From Agapetus fuscipes (taxonomy: Eukaryota; Arthropoda; Insecta; Trichoptera; Glossosomatidae), in the NCBI GenBank assembly GCA_951799405.1, contig OX637345.1, forward strand, positions 15,004,001 through 15,068,000: a stretch of DNA of 64,000 nucleotides, in the 5' to 3' direction. Below are positions 10,751-23,148 of this stretch, piece by piece. The position numbers were made by a program, and so were the translations under genes. Position 1 is the stretch's first letter, and each line of letters opens with the position of its first letter. The notes beneath the pieces were generated by a model. The model ran no database searches. It worked only from the letters and a program-made list of their open reading frames with translations, and was not told the DNA's origin.

Positions 10751-10804
10751 CTGGAACCAAACAGATGATTAAACTTCACCTAACGACCTATTTTTTTTTT
10801 TAAT

Positions 10805-11113
10805 TTTTTAAGAAATCCTGTGCGGGAGACTCCCTAGATTCTAAAGACTCTAGGGGTCTATGACACTTGTTGTAGTGCCGCAGAGGTGTACGAGCTTGGT
10901 CGTCGCTACAAAGCGCCAATACTCAAGCAAGACCCAGTTGCTGTAAGGCTGGATGGACCTTTTGGTGACCGGTCATTGGTAAAGGTTTATGAATTTTTCA
11001 ACCCAGCGAAGAGCACATTCGAAATATAAATGGTATATTTTTGTGCTCCGCCGGGATCCGAATGCACAATTACGATTCCGAAGTGTTGCCACTACGGGCT
11101 GCGGACCGGTCCC
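10805..11113 (-). repeat. SINE-2 copy, long-tail subfamily
   Basis: Minus-strand copy with the head at about 11050-11113 (complement ends GCGGACCGGTCC). Its tail continues past the usual end into GGGAGACTCCCTAGATTCTA, as in the copy at 62933-63249. This shared extra tail defines a subfamily. Confidence 0.78.
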
Positions 11114-11245
11114 ATTGATTTGTAGGTTAGAAAAACAGTCGATAAAAATTATAATGTTAATAAAAGGTGTGCTAATTTGTCTTATCAGAGGTAATTTCAC
11201 ATCAACAATGTTTGTATGTGTACTGGACCAAGGTGTCTTAAATTA

Positions 11246-11511
11246 ACTCGAAATTTTAAAAATCTAAATCTTAGTTGCAAAGATATGTATCATTGGAGAT
11301 TCATATTAAATGCATTCCCACAAGCAGAAACGCATAATTTCGCGCTCACACATGCCGCATGTGGACCTACAATATAAAAACCCAATCTCAAATGAACATA
11401 AGCCCTGCAACTCTTGTCGACCTTCCCTGAAACAGGGGTGACATTGGCAAAGTGAACCATTTTTTACAGTATGGGTGGTCAGCCTCATACCAGCCTATAA
11501 GTCAAAGAATT
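11246..11511 (-). repeat. LINE-tail dispersed repeat, full
   Basis: Minus-strand copy. With the plus copy at 9440 it flanks Ank2 exon 22 and the LAMTOR5 retrocopy as an inverted pair. Confidence 0.82.
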
Positions 11512-11989
11512 TGATTTAAGAATATTTAAAACAACTTTCCTATTAACGTGTTTCGAGTCAGATTGTGTAGAATGTGATTCTAAAGACAATTTCATTGAAA
11601 GGTCATCTTTGAATCAAATGGTAGATAAGCCAAACAAGCACTGGGGGGATGAAAAATCCATGATTAACACTGCTTGATCTTTATTCCTTTTCATTAAAAA
11701 AGGAAGTCCTTGCTATCTGGGACCAGATAGCTAGCAACCCAAACATGTGAAGAGGCACTATTTTTTGTGTGCAATATAATAGATAGGTATACTATATTTT
11801 ATGTATATATAAATATAATATAGGTACATAAAAAGTAATGCATTTTAATAATAATAAATAATAATAATAATACACACAAATATGTACTTAATACAAATAA
11901 ATATTTACATACCTACATAGATTTCACTATGAAGTTAGCAACATTATTAATATGTCTGTACTTTTCTAAGGAATTAAAGCCCCGTCCCC

Positions 11990-12110
11990 TGTTCACCAAT
12001 CCTACTACCCTAAAACCCTGCAACTCTGCTGCCCTCCCCTGAAACAGGGGGGACATTGGCAAAGTGAATCAATTTCTACAGCGGAGTTGGTCAACCTCTT
12101 ACTAACATCA
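11990..12110 (-). repeat. LINE-tail repeat fragment
   Basis: Central part only (GAAACAGGGGGGACATTGGC and neighbours), minus orientation. Confidence 0.6.
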
Positions 12111-12273
12111 AGAAATAAATATTAATGAAGAACTTAAAATTGAAATGAAACTTAATATGTATTTTTTTTAAATATGTGTATTTTTAACTAATCGTTTACC
12201 TAAAATTCTAAATTAATACCTAATGCATACTACATATTTTAAATAAACTAAAAATATATATGAGCTTTGACCC

Positions 12274-12442
12274 TCTTTTTCATATGAGAACCATTCTGCC
12301 TGGATTGTCTATGGTTTGTCTATGGATCACCGGACAGACCGTGTGGAAGCGTTCATACATCCCTATACGCTACTAGACTTTTACCGGGTATTCCATAGAC
12401 AAACCATAAACAATCAGGGCAGAATGCAATCTCATGTGAAAA
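12274..12442. mobile_element. MITE with 45-bp inverted ends
   Basis: TTCATATGAGAACCATTCTG / CCTGGATTGTCTATGGTTTG on the left and its inverted form (CAAACCATAAACAATCAGGG, GCAGAATGCAATCTCATGTG) on the right. Half of the same end also occurs at 45018-45057. Confidence 0.72.
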
Positions 12443-13075
12443 GGCTCTACTATCTATAATCTATAATCTAAGTTGCAAGGATATATTCATTCAAAGCTCT
12501 CACATGTATGCTCACAAACAAACACGTGTAGTTCGTGCTTACAAATGCTGATTGTGTACTTACAAATAAAATCCAAACCTCAAATGAACATAAGCCCTGC
12601 AACTCTTGCCGACATTCCTTGAAACAGGGGTGACATTGGCAAAGTGAACCATTTTTTACAGTATGGGTGGTCAGCGTTAACGAGTAATAAATAACATTTA
12701 AGTATAAAAAAAAACAACAAAATCTTAAAAATAAATCTATATAAAAAAGTCAAGAATTTCTTATGCAAAAAATGAAGCAAACTAATAAACCAACATTACA
12801 AATCAGCATTGCAGATTAGCCGGAACTTCTTCCTGTCCTTGCATACTTCTTTCATTTCATCCAGAGTCATAACCTTTTTTATACAAGCTCACCTTTTATT
12901 ATGACTCTGGATATCCCATTCACTCGCTATTTCGAAAATTTGGTCCATCCATATCTTTTTCGGTCTTTCTCTTCCACGACATCCATCAATTCTTGCAGAA
13001 TACACTTTCTTTGTCAGTCTTTCCTCATTCATTCTCTCTAAATGTCCAAACTATTCTCTAATTCAGAAAATAAAA
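12440..13075 (-). mobile_element. LINE 3' end, second copy of the same family
   Basis: On the minus strand 13075 to 12806 carries the same protein end (MTLDEMKEVCKDRKKFRLIC, NADL) with disruptions. The same 3' UTR follows (TAAACCAACATTAC, then a TAATAAATAACATTTAAG stretch), and then the dispersed tail repeat at 12672-12440. About 25 bp is missing at the UTR/tail boundary relative to 42185-42215. Confidence 0.82.
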
Positions 13076-13288
13076 TACTACATACCTTCTCAATACTCTC
13101 ACTTGTAAAAATATATTCCTTAAATTGGATTTTATTTCATATATTTCCAACAAAATAAGGATTTTTAATAAAAAATATATTGCTACATTTGGTATGGATA
13201 AATAATAATATTGATTATTTTATTTAATATAAATATAAGTACATAAATACATAAGAATTATGTTTATTTGGTAGTGATATAAGCTAAA

Positions 13289-13835
13289 ACAGTGATTGCC
13301 AACCTTTTTGTATTATTCAAATTTAAAAAAAATGGCAAAATGTTGATAAATTTGTATGTTTATTAATTTATATAGAATCATTAATTTGTAATTGGTTATG
13401 TACGAGTACTTACATATTTTATAATTTGTAATATAACATCTTTTTCCTTTATTTATAGGTTGGTATGAGACATACCACCCATACTGTTAAAAATGGTTCA
13501 CTTTGACAATGAATATCACACGTGTTTCAGGGAAGATCGGCAAGAGTTGCAAGGTTTTTTGTCATTTGAGTGGAATTGAATTTGTAAGTGCACATGCAGA
13601 ATTTGTGAGAGCAAACTTACACGCGTCTGCTTGTAGGAATGCATGTAATGTGAATCTTAATTGTAATTTATTTTTGCAACTTAGATTATACAAGACAGAT
13701 GTAATTTGTCGATGATTGTAAGTGTAGATAACAATAAAAAAATCCCCTGTTAAGAGAAGTTGAAAAATGTAGCAATATTCATTCAATTTCAGTATTTGAA
13801 TACAATAAAAAGGTTGACAATTACTTTATATACTT
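13289..13835. mobile_element. hAT-like element split by a LINE-tail repeat
   Basis: Ends AACAGTGATTGCCAACCTTTT and AAAAAGGTTGACAATTACTT are inverted partners of hAT type. The LINE-tail repeat at 13455-13700 sits between them. No transposase frame. Confidence 0.55.
13455..13700 (+). repeat. LINE-tail dispersed repeat inside a hAT-like element
   Basis: Plus copy (ATAGGTTGGTATGAGACATA to TTGCAACTTAGATTATA), nested between the two ends of a hAT-like element (13289 and 13833). Confidence 0.75.
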
Positions 13836-14040
13836 GCTAGTGAAACATGTACAACATAAAAATAAAAAAAACCCTAATTTAATCAATTTTAACTTATTTC
13901 CTCGACACAAGACTTCTAGACAATGTACGCACATCCACAAACATTTTTGTTGGGATTTTACCTTGACGAATGCGGCCGCGGCAACCCTGCCATGCCGGTC
14001 CTGGGGAAAGCATCAGACCAATTGTTACATTTTCATGCAA

Positions 14041-14118
14041 TTAGGGTTGCCAACTGACACCAAAAATCCCGCACAAACAATTAAAAATCCCTGGATTTTT
14101 TTTACAAGTTGGTAACCC
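14041..14118. mobile_element. Very short hAT-like MITE remnant
   Basis: TTAGGGTTGCCAACTGACAC and ACAAGTTGGTAACCCC are inverted partners around ~45 bp. Small, and may be two decayed ends. Confidence 0.4.
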
Positions 14119-14239
14119 CGCATGCAAAATGACATCCATCGCACTACACTAAAGAATTTTGAAAAAAAAATTAACATCAAGATACAAAGTTGGTATTCTT
14201 ATAACGTCATTAATTTTGATCACATCCGTAACTCGTTAA

Positions 14240-14377
14240 CTAAGCTACACAAACAGTGTAACTTCTTGCCTGCGTTATCCCCAAAGGGATCTCATGTGGC
14301 GATTCGGGACCTATTTCTTTTTATGGGTAAGGCTACCGGCCTCACGCCAATTACTTCAGTTAAACTGGGGGACACAT
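14240..14377 (-). repeat. SINE-1 3' fragment
   Basis: Body and tail of SINE-1 in reverse orientation, from the CTAAGCTACACA end to the CTTCAGTTAAACTG part; the tRNA head is missing. Lies in the intron after the giant exon. Confidence 0.7.
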
Positions 14378-14951
14378 ATTTTTTAAATTGAATAAGAAAG
14401 AGAGCTCTTAAGACATTGAACTCTGCACTTTTTGGTGAGATTTCCAAGATTTTAGCCCTTTTACTGTGGACTTGTCATTTTATAAAAATAAAAATAGAAA
14501 AAAAACACGGTAAGATTTAGAAATTCAAGCAAATATTATAAAGCAAAGAAATCAGATGATATTTATTTTAAAAAGGGATTAGTATGTAAGTATGATAATA
14601 TAATATTGCTTTGGATATAGAAATATATTAAGATATAATATATAATATGAAAAATACATGGGAAGAACAATTGCATAACAAAATCCACAGCATTTTGACA
14701 GATTATCCAGAGAAAAGGCAATGGGATCCGCACAAAATTTGAGATGAAGAGTTTTTTCACAATGGGTAAATGTCACAGGTCTATGTGACTAGAGTCTATG
14801 TAATTTGTGTCGAGTCCATCCATCTAACAGAGCGTCATAACAACATGCCAAAATGACATACATAAGTAGATTTTATCATGCTTGATTTTCATCTTGATTT
14901 TAAAAGACAGTAAGTAATTCACAAGATTAAAAGACAAATCAATAATAATAC

Positions 14952-17900
14952 CTGCTGAAACTTCCAGAAGAGCTCATGTCCTCGTCCAGGCCGCTCCAAG
15001 ATCCGCTGGCAGGGTCTGTAAAGGTTTTAGAAGTGACAGCGGAGAAACCAGAACCAGACTTTCCAGACATGGGAGAGGTTTCCCTCATCCCGGAATCGCT
15101 AGTTTCTCCAGATTTGCAACCCAAATCGAGTTCCATCTGCCTCGAAGCGACCACCACTTTTTTGGACACGCTTATGGTCTCTAAAGAACCCGGTCCACTT
15201 CCCAAATCGGAACCTTCATGCTGTTCCATCATGGTGACTAAGCTTTCAGTATCAGATTGCTGGGAGGTTATGGATGATGAGAATTCAGATCCGTAATCGG
15301 GAATTGATTTTCCGGAACCGACGTCTATTTCTTGGAATGTTCCGGAACCGTATTCTCCCTTTTCTTCATGCGCAGCGCCAGGTATATCCACTCCTTTTCC
15401 GGAAGAAGTTGTAGTCACATATTCAGAGACTTTTTGGCCATCCACAAATCTTTGCTGAATTACTTTTGTGGTCGTAATTACTCCAATCATGTTTGCATCG
15501 GCTTCGGTAAACGAAGATCCAAGGTCAGATTCCAAGTCCTTCAATTGTTGGGTCTCGCATATTTCACCAATTTTTTCACCATCTCCTGTCTTGCATTCAT
15601 AAGTAGACTTCTTCATACATACTCCTTCAGAACACTCGGTTGAACTTTGAGTATCGGGAACATAGAATGCTCCCCGATTATCAAAAGACATTTTCTGAAC
15701 TGGAGCATATGTGACTGTTGCACCACTATCGGTGACAATTGTGGAAGTTTTATCGTCCCCATCAGCCATTTGCTGGTCAATCAACTTCCTGATTGCGATG
15801 GAATCAGCTAACGCCTTTTGGGAAGGACTTCCATACTTTTGTCCTGGGCTGCCGCTTTTTTGACCTGGACTTCCACTCTTTTGTCCTGGGCTGCCACTCT
15901 TCTGCGAAGGACTACCACTCTTCTGCCCCGGGCTTCCGCTCTTCTGAGATGGACTTCCGCTTTTCTGTGGAGGACTGCTTTCAGAGCTTCCATGGCTGTA
16001 TGACCTTTTCTCCATGTCCAAAAATCCAGCACTGCTATTGCGTCCATCCTGAGCCAGAAGAAGAGCCTCTTTTTGTTTTGCATCAATTTCAATCCTCAAT
16101 GCTTCAAGACACGCCGACTCCAAGCCTTCGAATTCCTTTAAGCTGGATACGGATACATCATCAGCTCCGCTCCTGTTTGCATGGTATCTCTTAGACAAAG
16201 ATCCGTTCAGGGAGTCTTGAGAAGAAGATGAATGATGGTAGCCTTCCATGGACATGGCTTGCTCTAAGCTTTCAAATTCTTGAAGAGAGCTCACTGAAAC
16301 ATCATCATTGTCTCCAGTTCTCATCATGTACCTCCTTCGAAGCATCATTTCGGATTCAGAAAGACTTCCATAAGAATTTTTCATACTTCCATAACTCCCA
16401 ACGGATTCTTTTTGAGAACTCAGGCTTCCGATTCGACTGGCATCAAAATCAGCCATTTCTTCCTCTTTGATATCTTCAAGTGGTCCTCGTTCATAATCGT
16501 ATCTCGCAGCTGCCAAATCTCCTTCAAATTGCATCTGAATCCATTTTTTACCAGCTTCAATCTCAGCAGTCTCAGCTGCTCTTATCTTTTTTTGCTCTAA
16601 TTCATACTGGAGAATTTCTTCTTCAGATAACGAACCAGAAGTGCTGTATTCAGTTTCACTTGAAGGCTTTTTAGAAGTCTTTGATAAATACTCTTCAATC
16701 TCTTCATCATGCTTCTTGGTGTAAGTTACTCTGGCAATATTGACACTTTTTCCTTCTGCATCGAATTCAGAGGCTTCTTTTGCCACTTCTTCGATAACAA
16801 CAAAGTCATCCATCTCATTAGGCTTATCCACCATTTCAAATTCATCACTAATAGGTGAATCTGGATCTTTTTGCACTTCATACAAAGTCCTTTCTTCTTG
16901 GGTCACCGATAGTTCAGACTTTGAATCTGTCATTGCTCTTTCGCTATGGAACAATTCTGGATCCTCAGAGATTTCATACATTTCATCCAAGACATATTCT
17001 CTACCGTTGTCAGTAGACTCTGAACTTTGGCTTGGGTTAGATAGTGGTGTATGAGGAGTTGACAGATATTCGTCTTGTATCTTCAAGCTGGATGAAGAAC
17101 TTTGCTTGCTGTCAATCTCATATGGTTCAGAAGCTTTTTGCTCAAACGATGAACTGCCAGAAACAGTTGTTCCTGATTGGAATGTCCTTGAATGAGTGCT
17201 GACAATCTCTTGATACTCACTCGATCCTTTCGGAATAATGTCCTTTACCAAAGCATCAATATCAATCTCTGTTCTTTGTTCAACTGTTGTTGTAGTAGTT
17301 CTAGGTCTTGGTTCTACTTTGACAGTTGTAACTTTTCTTTCTACAATCGTCTCTACATCTTCTTCTTTTTTGGGTTTCTTGTCAGGTGTTTTATAAACAA
17401 CCGAAGACGTGTGGTATTCAACCACTTTTTCAGAAGTTGCATAAGATTTCGATGACTCCAAACTTTTGCTGGGACTCTTATGAGAAATAGCAGTTGTTTC
17501 TTTGATGATGTGCTTAACGGAACTGGGTCCAGTTTCAATTTTGCTCATTCTGAAGATTTGTGAATCAGACTCTGGTGGAGCAATATCTGCATCCAAATCA
17601 ATGCTCTCTGAAAGACTTTCAGTTGGGACTTTTTCTGGTAGGAGTTCCTTAGGCTGGAAACTCATCTCATGAGACCGTTTCATCTTTGAAACAACTTCGT
17701 TTCCTGCTTCATGCACAATCTCATCATCCAAGGAACCTTCTTCTGAATGATCACTCAATCCAACTGGATGTCCTAACACTTCCAAGCTTTCAATCATCTT
17801 TATTTGCGCTGCCTCCATATCTTCAATTTCATCAAGGTCTTCAGCAACTTCTTTGATGATGCTATCTTTGATTTTGGTGTATTCAGTGTCAAATTGTTCA

Positions 17901-20900
17901 GAAAAGCTTCCACTCTCCATCATTTCATCTTTTAGATCCGTTGCAGATGGTACTAAGGTTTCAGAAGCATCTGAGATATCTACGCTAGCAAGATGGCCTG
18001 AACTTTCCGAGTCTAGGCTTTTCATGCTGTCTCGTGAACTCAAAGAGCTGACTGCTGTGTAATATTCCTTAGAAGTCCTCTGAGACTTTGAAGATGCATC
18101 TTGAGTAGTCAAAGCACTGTGGTAGTCCCCTGGAGCAGTCAGAATATTCTCTACATCAGAAGATAAAGGTCTGCTGTGTGGGCTGTCTGTATGCTCAAAG
18201 CTCTGGTAGTGACTTTCTCCAGAGCTTGACCATCCTTCCATATCAGAAGCAGATCTCCTATCAGTCACAATCATGTGAGAAGACTTAATATGCTTCTGCA
18301 CTGGTCGCAATCTAACACCACCTGGGCTTCCTTTCGGAGATTCTTCTCTATCCGATACCATTTCAGTTTCAGTATCAAGAAGAGATATTGGTCCACTTTC
18401 AAGGCCTGTAGAGAATTCGCTGACATCTTGTGTCAACTGCTTTTCTTTTTCCAATGCAGTTTCTCTATCGTCATCTGATGTGAATGTTTCATCATGCTTA
18501 GAGGATGAATCACTGTCTTTTTGGCTTCCTTGCGTATCCTTCATAGTCATCTCAAATCCTCCTACTCTGTCACTTGTTTCTTTAACCTCAAATTTGTCTT
18601 CCAAAGCCTTGGAAGAAATTGAAGTTTGTTGTTCATAGCTTGTTGATGTGGGTTTTGAGTCTGTCATTTCGCGCTCTGTCCATAAGATAGATTCCGGTTG
18701 TTGGGGTGGTTCTTCATGGATAACCTCTGGTCTGTCTGGGCTGATAAGCTTAAATTCAAACTCAGACGGAGATTGCTTGTATTTGATACTGCTGTCATGT
18801 TTTTCACTTATTATTTCTCCATGAGCTGCTTCCAATGATTGCTTCACCTCGTCAATGGTTTTTTCTACATCGGACAATTTGGCTAGAGGCTGCGCTCTGA
18901 CATTCTCAATGTCTGCTCGCTCAAGTTCAAGTTTCGAGGCCAGAAACTCGGCAGACGAGAGATCTGTATCGTACCCACTGCTGCAGATGTCTTCCAAGCT
19001 CTTTTCTTTCACCAACTTGTGACCATCTTTTTTCCTCTGCAAGTCAGCCACAAAAGAATCAGCTTCCAAGGAGTAGTCTTCCTTCTCAGATTGCTGCATT
19101 GTTTCTGCAATAGTTGAATCCATTGATTTCTGTAGAGTGTCTGTGTCTTGGGAATCAATTGACTTGATCATGTATTCAGTTTCAACGCTCTCACCAGATC
19201 TCATCATGGAGTCTTTGAATGATTCAAAATCTTCACTTGCTGGTTCAACATCATGTGTTTCTTCTGAGCTCGCCAGACTTAATCCATTGAGCTTTATTTT
19301 CACATCTCTGTCGGAGCTGATTGTTGCAATACCGACATCACTTCCAGACATTGAAGACTTTGATTCTGACTGAGAAGCAAATTCCACATCCCAAGACCTT
19401 GGTTCATCCCTTAGATATTTAGATTGAGATTGTTGTAAGTCTGCAGCAAACTCGTCTAAAGATTCCTGCTTTTGAACAGACACCTCCCATACGTGTTGCT
19501 GAACATGTTCTTCTGGCTTATGGACTGGGGATTTTTTATCTCCATCTTTGGATTTTGGCAGGTCATCATCAGGAAGTAAATCTTGATGAGTTTGAGCTAC
19601 AACCTCTAAGTCACCTGTTAAATCTGACTCGGATTGTGTATCAAGACTCCCACCTTGGCTGATGCTCTTATCCCTTTGCGAGGTTGACACTTTGATTTCC
19701 TTGATAAAGTCAACTTCATACACTTCTTCCTTTTTTAATGATTTTGACCGGCTTTTTGGTGACATCTCAGATTTATCCAAAAGATCGCTCCTTAAACTTG
19801 TTTCACGCGATACATCGGGGCTCATCTCACTGTGCTCCTTGCTTTCAACAACAGATTCTTCTTTGTTATATCCAGTCACAGATTTGACAACTTTATCACC
19901 TTGAATTTTTTCTTCAGTTGTAATCTTTTCATCCTTCTCAATCACTTTCACATTTGATTCCATATACACATCTTTGCTTTGTGATGTCTCTGAATCTACT
20001 TCTTCCGTTGGTTCCAATTCAGTCCTTTCGGCAAAGTATTCCTTGCCCCATTGTTCATGTGACAGATCCCTTTCAGAGTAAGAAATCTCTGTCTTCTTGG
20101 AGACTTCATCTTTGATTGCCGTCATCTTTTCTTCAGACTTGCTCTGCCTACCAGAGTACAATCCAGTTTCAGCAAATTCCTTTTCAACTACAATCACAGC
20201 AGAATCATCTTCGCCTTTCTTAGTCATCCTTGCCTCAGAATCATGTCTCTCAGCTGAGGCCTTCTGTTCTTTTTCAATTGAAGACCTTGCAGTGTGTGTC
20301 ACATCACCAATGGTTTCACTTACTTCTTTTTCTTTCAACACATATTCTTCTCCAACGACACCTTTTTTGGTTTCTATCTTTTCGGCAACCACATCATCTC
20401 CCGACACCAGAATCTGCTGCTTCTCCGAGAAAAACTCTTGACCTGAAGTTTGATGAGTAACAGACTCAATCTTTGTAACAATTGATCTACCGCTTCCATC
20501 TTCCGGTGATTTTTTACTCAAATCCTTTCCAGCTGCAAAATCTTCTTTCATCTGCGCAAACTTAGCAATCGCGCTTTCTTCGAAATCCTTCTTCATCTCT
20601 TGAAACTTCTGTCTTGTTTCTTCTTTGAATGTCTTTCTGGATTCCTCAAAGCTCTTCTCAATCTCGCTCATCCTTATCTGACTAGCTGGTGATAGTTCTT
20701 CCTTGCTTTCAAACTTTGTTTCAACATTTTCCTTTGCTTCACTTGATTCAACTTCACTTTCGATTTGTGCTTCTACTTTCTCTGCATTATCTGGTGACAC
20801 TTTTGCATCATCTGGTTTGGATTCACCCTCAGATGTTGCATCTTTCTTACTTTCAAACTTTGACATCAGTGACTCCATGCTCTCGATGTCCTCGTCCGGT

Positions 20901-21072
20901 GACAGTATCTTGGGATCAGTGTCCACGTATTTTTTGGGTATTTTGGTTTTGACTTCTGGATGCATGGTAATAGCTTCCACGTTGACAAAGGATATATTGT
21001 CGGCGTGATGTCGGGTTGGGGATTTGGGACTGGATGATGAACTTAAAGTCTTGGCTGGAGGTAAAATAGAAT
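14952..21072 (-). CDS. Ank2: Ank2 exon 21: giant tail exon (2,040 codons)
   Basis: 6121 nt with no stop, acceptor tttgtttccag, donor GTATTA, phase 1 to 2. The encoded tail is hydrophilic (Ser, Glu, Lys, Asp, Thr). From the N-terminal side: a charged helical segment (EIEKSFEESRKTFKEETRQK, MKKDFEESAIAKFAQMKEDF; about 20.5-20.7 kb); a long Ser/Glu-rich region with scattered SLDE/TEYMIK-type motifs; a Thr/Val/Lys-rich block (TTTTTVEQRTEIDIDALVKD, ~17.25 kb); two DDVSVSSLxEFExLE motifs (16116-16162 and 16261-16307); eight SGSPxQK heptads (15812-15978); and a Ser/Gly C-terminal part. This matches the giant exons of insect Ank2-L/XL isoforms, which in flies act at neuromuscular junctions and axons. 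No catalytic domain is visible. The antisense ORFs across it are shadows. Confidence 0.94.
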
Positions 21073-21860
21073 CTGGAAACAAAAGCCATTCAAAACACTG
21101 TTAAAAACACTACTACTTGATGATATTTCTACAGAATTTTATAAAAAAATGTGCATAGTTCTTTGTTTGAAGCTGGAGCTTCCGGATGTTTCACCCATGC
21201 CTGCAATGAGGGCTTCATCAATATGAAGATGATGTGATGACGATGAAGAAGCCCATTGCAGACATGGGCAAAACGTCCGGTAGCTGTATCTCCAATGAAC
21301 AACAGCAACAGATCCCAGTAAGCAGCACTCCAGTGAATTACCCAAGAACCAAATGTTCGCGTGAAAGCCTCAAAATTAACATATTGCAGATGTACATCAA
21401 AGAGAGATTGGTGCTTAGGTAGAGTACATTGATCGCTCATGACATCTTCTTTTAAGAAACTTTCCTACAAATTTATCAAAAAATTGATAACTTTGCAAAA
21501 ATACAGGTTCAACTATTTAAGTAATACCAAGTTTTAAAGAAATAAATAAAATATGATGATGATGATGATAGTGATGATAATGATGAAGAATATTGACAAA
21601 ATGAAATTTTCAATAAAAATGTACATTGGCGTTTAAAAGGCAGTTTAAAAAGCAAAAATGAGTTATGAATGCTATCCTACTTGAAATTTTCCGCTCTTTC
21701 TAATGCGCTAACTCACATAGCTCTACGATTATTTTTGTGATGTTTATGCCCAAGCAAACAACTGCGTTTTCAAAGTATGGTTTTGGTGTAACCAACAAGA
21801 TTTTGGGCTTTTTTGTCCTAAAGGCGCTTGTGACATAAAAAAATTGTTAAACATTGTATA

Positions 21861-22206
21861 ACGCAAACGCAACGCAACGCAACTAAGCTACACATATAGT
21901 GTAACTTCTTGCCGCGTTATCCCCGAAGGGGTCGCATGTGGCGAGTTGAACCTATTTATTTTTACAGGTAAGGGGGCCGGCCTTACGCCAACCACTTCAG
22001 TTGAAGTGGGGGTTTCCCAGCTCCCGAGAGAGCTGGTACTCATTTCTTGTGAAGGCTGAGTAAACCTTACCGGTATTATTATTTTGGGGTTTGAAATAAA
22101 CACCGAAACGGGAAATCATTTCTGACACCCTCGCGCTCGGTGGGATTCGAACCCGAGCTCACGGCATGGAATGCAAGCACTCTACCAACTGAGCTATCGA
22201 CCGGTC
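21861..22206 (-). repeat. SINE-1 full-length copy
   Basis: Full copy on the minus strand: tRNA-like head (complement of GAACCCGAGCTC...ACTGAGCTATCGACCGG), body, and the AGCTACACATATAGTG end. It has the consensus-like box B GGTTCGAATCC. Useful as a family reference. Confidence 0.85.
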
Positions 22207-22324
22207 AAATGATAATTGATAATTGATCAAATGATAACCGGTCAAATGATAAAATGAAATGATAACCACATTAATAGGAATGCCAATAAATGCCTTTCTT
22301 TTATTTTTATTTTAGAGCTGTTTT

Positions 22325-22595
22325 GAAATCTAATCTAATCTAATCTAATCTAATCTAAGCTGCAAAGATATATATCATTTAAGATTTATATTAAATGCAT
22401 TCCCACAAGCAGACATGTATAATTTCGCGCTAACACATGCCGCATGTGGACCTACAATATAAAAACCCAATCTCAAATGAACATAAGCCTTGCAACTCTT
22501 GCCGTCCTTCCCTGAAACAGGGGTGACATTGGCAAAGTGAACCAATTTTTTACAGTATGGGTGGTCAGCCACATAACAACCTATAAGTCAAGGAA
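22325..22595 (-). repeat. LINE-tail dispersed repeat with (TCTAA)n tail
   Basis: Minus copy whose 3' end is a clean pentamer array, five or six TCTAA units at 22327-22358. Short tandem tails are typical of LINE-mobilised sequences. Confidence 0.82.
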
Positions 22596-22723
22596 CACAA
22601 ATGATAAAAAATAAAAACGTTATGCCATTTTTCTGCAACCTCAAACTTTAAACTGCTGTCCCGAACAATTTAGTTTATATTTTGTATTGTTTGTGTATTA
22701 ACACTGTGAAAATTCATTTTGTT

Positions 22724-22985
22724 TCAATTTATAATTTTTGGATGAAATTTTTCAAGCAAAACACTGTTTATTTTCACTATAGACTTTATTTAAAAGATTA
22801 AAATCTTTTATAATTTTTGGATGAAATTTTTCAAGCAAAACACTGTTTATTTTCACTATAGACATTATTTAAAAGATTAAAATCTTTGATTTTGAAAAGA
22901 TTTTAATCTTTTAAATAAAGTCTATAGTGAAAATAAACAGTGTTTTGCTTGAAAAATTTCATCCAAAAATTATAAATTGAAATTT
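22724..22985. repeat. Foldback element H1 with duplicated left arm
   Basis: An ~80-bp arm (TTGGATGAAATTTTTCAAGC ... AAAAGATTAAAATCTTT) occurs twice in direct order at 22737-22886 and once inverted at 22893-22975. Preceded by TGTGTATTAACACTGTGAAA. Confidence 0.85.
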
Positions 22986-23148
22986 AGTTTATGTCGCTTA
23001 TGCCCTACTGCCTTTTAACCGTCAATATGAACCAAAGTAATCATGTTTTTTTTTCAATATTTTAATAATTATTTCAATATATTAATAATTATTGTAAGTA
23101 AATCAGTACCTAGAGGAATCAGAAAACAAAAAACAATGTGGTTTCTTC

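Noticed and set aside
21129..21440. 103-residue minus-strand ORF as an extra Ank2 exon before the giant exon
   Set aside because: No acceptor/donor pair gives the required phase, composition is unlike the tail, and parts (GCCCATTGCAGACATGGGC) resemble a dispersed repeat also hinted near 37340.
22140..22206. Possible tRNA gene on the minus strand
   Set aside because: It is the tRNA-like head of SINE-1, repeated many times with the same attached body.
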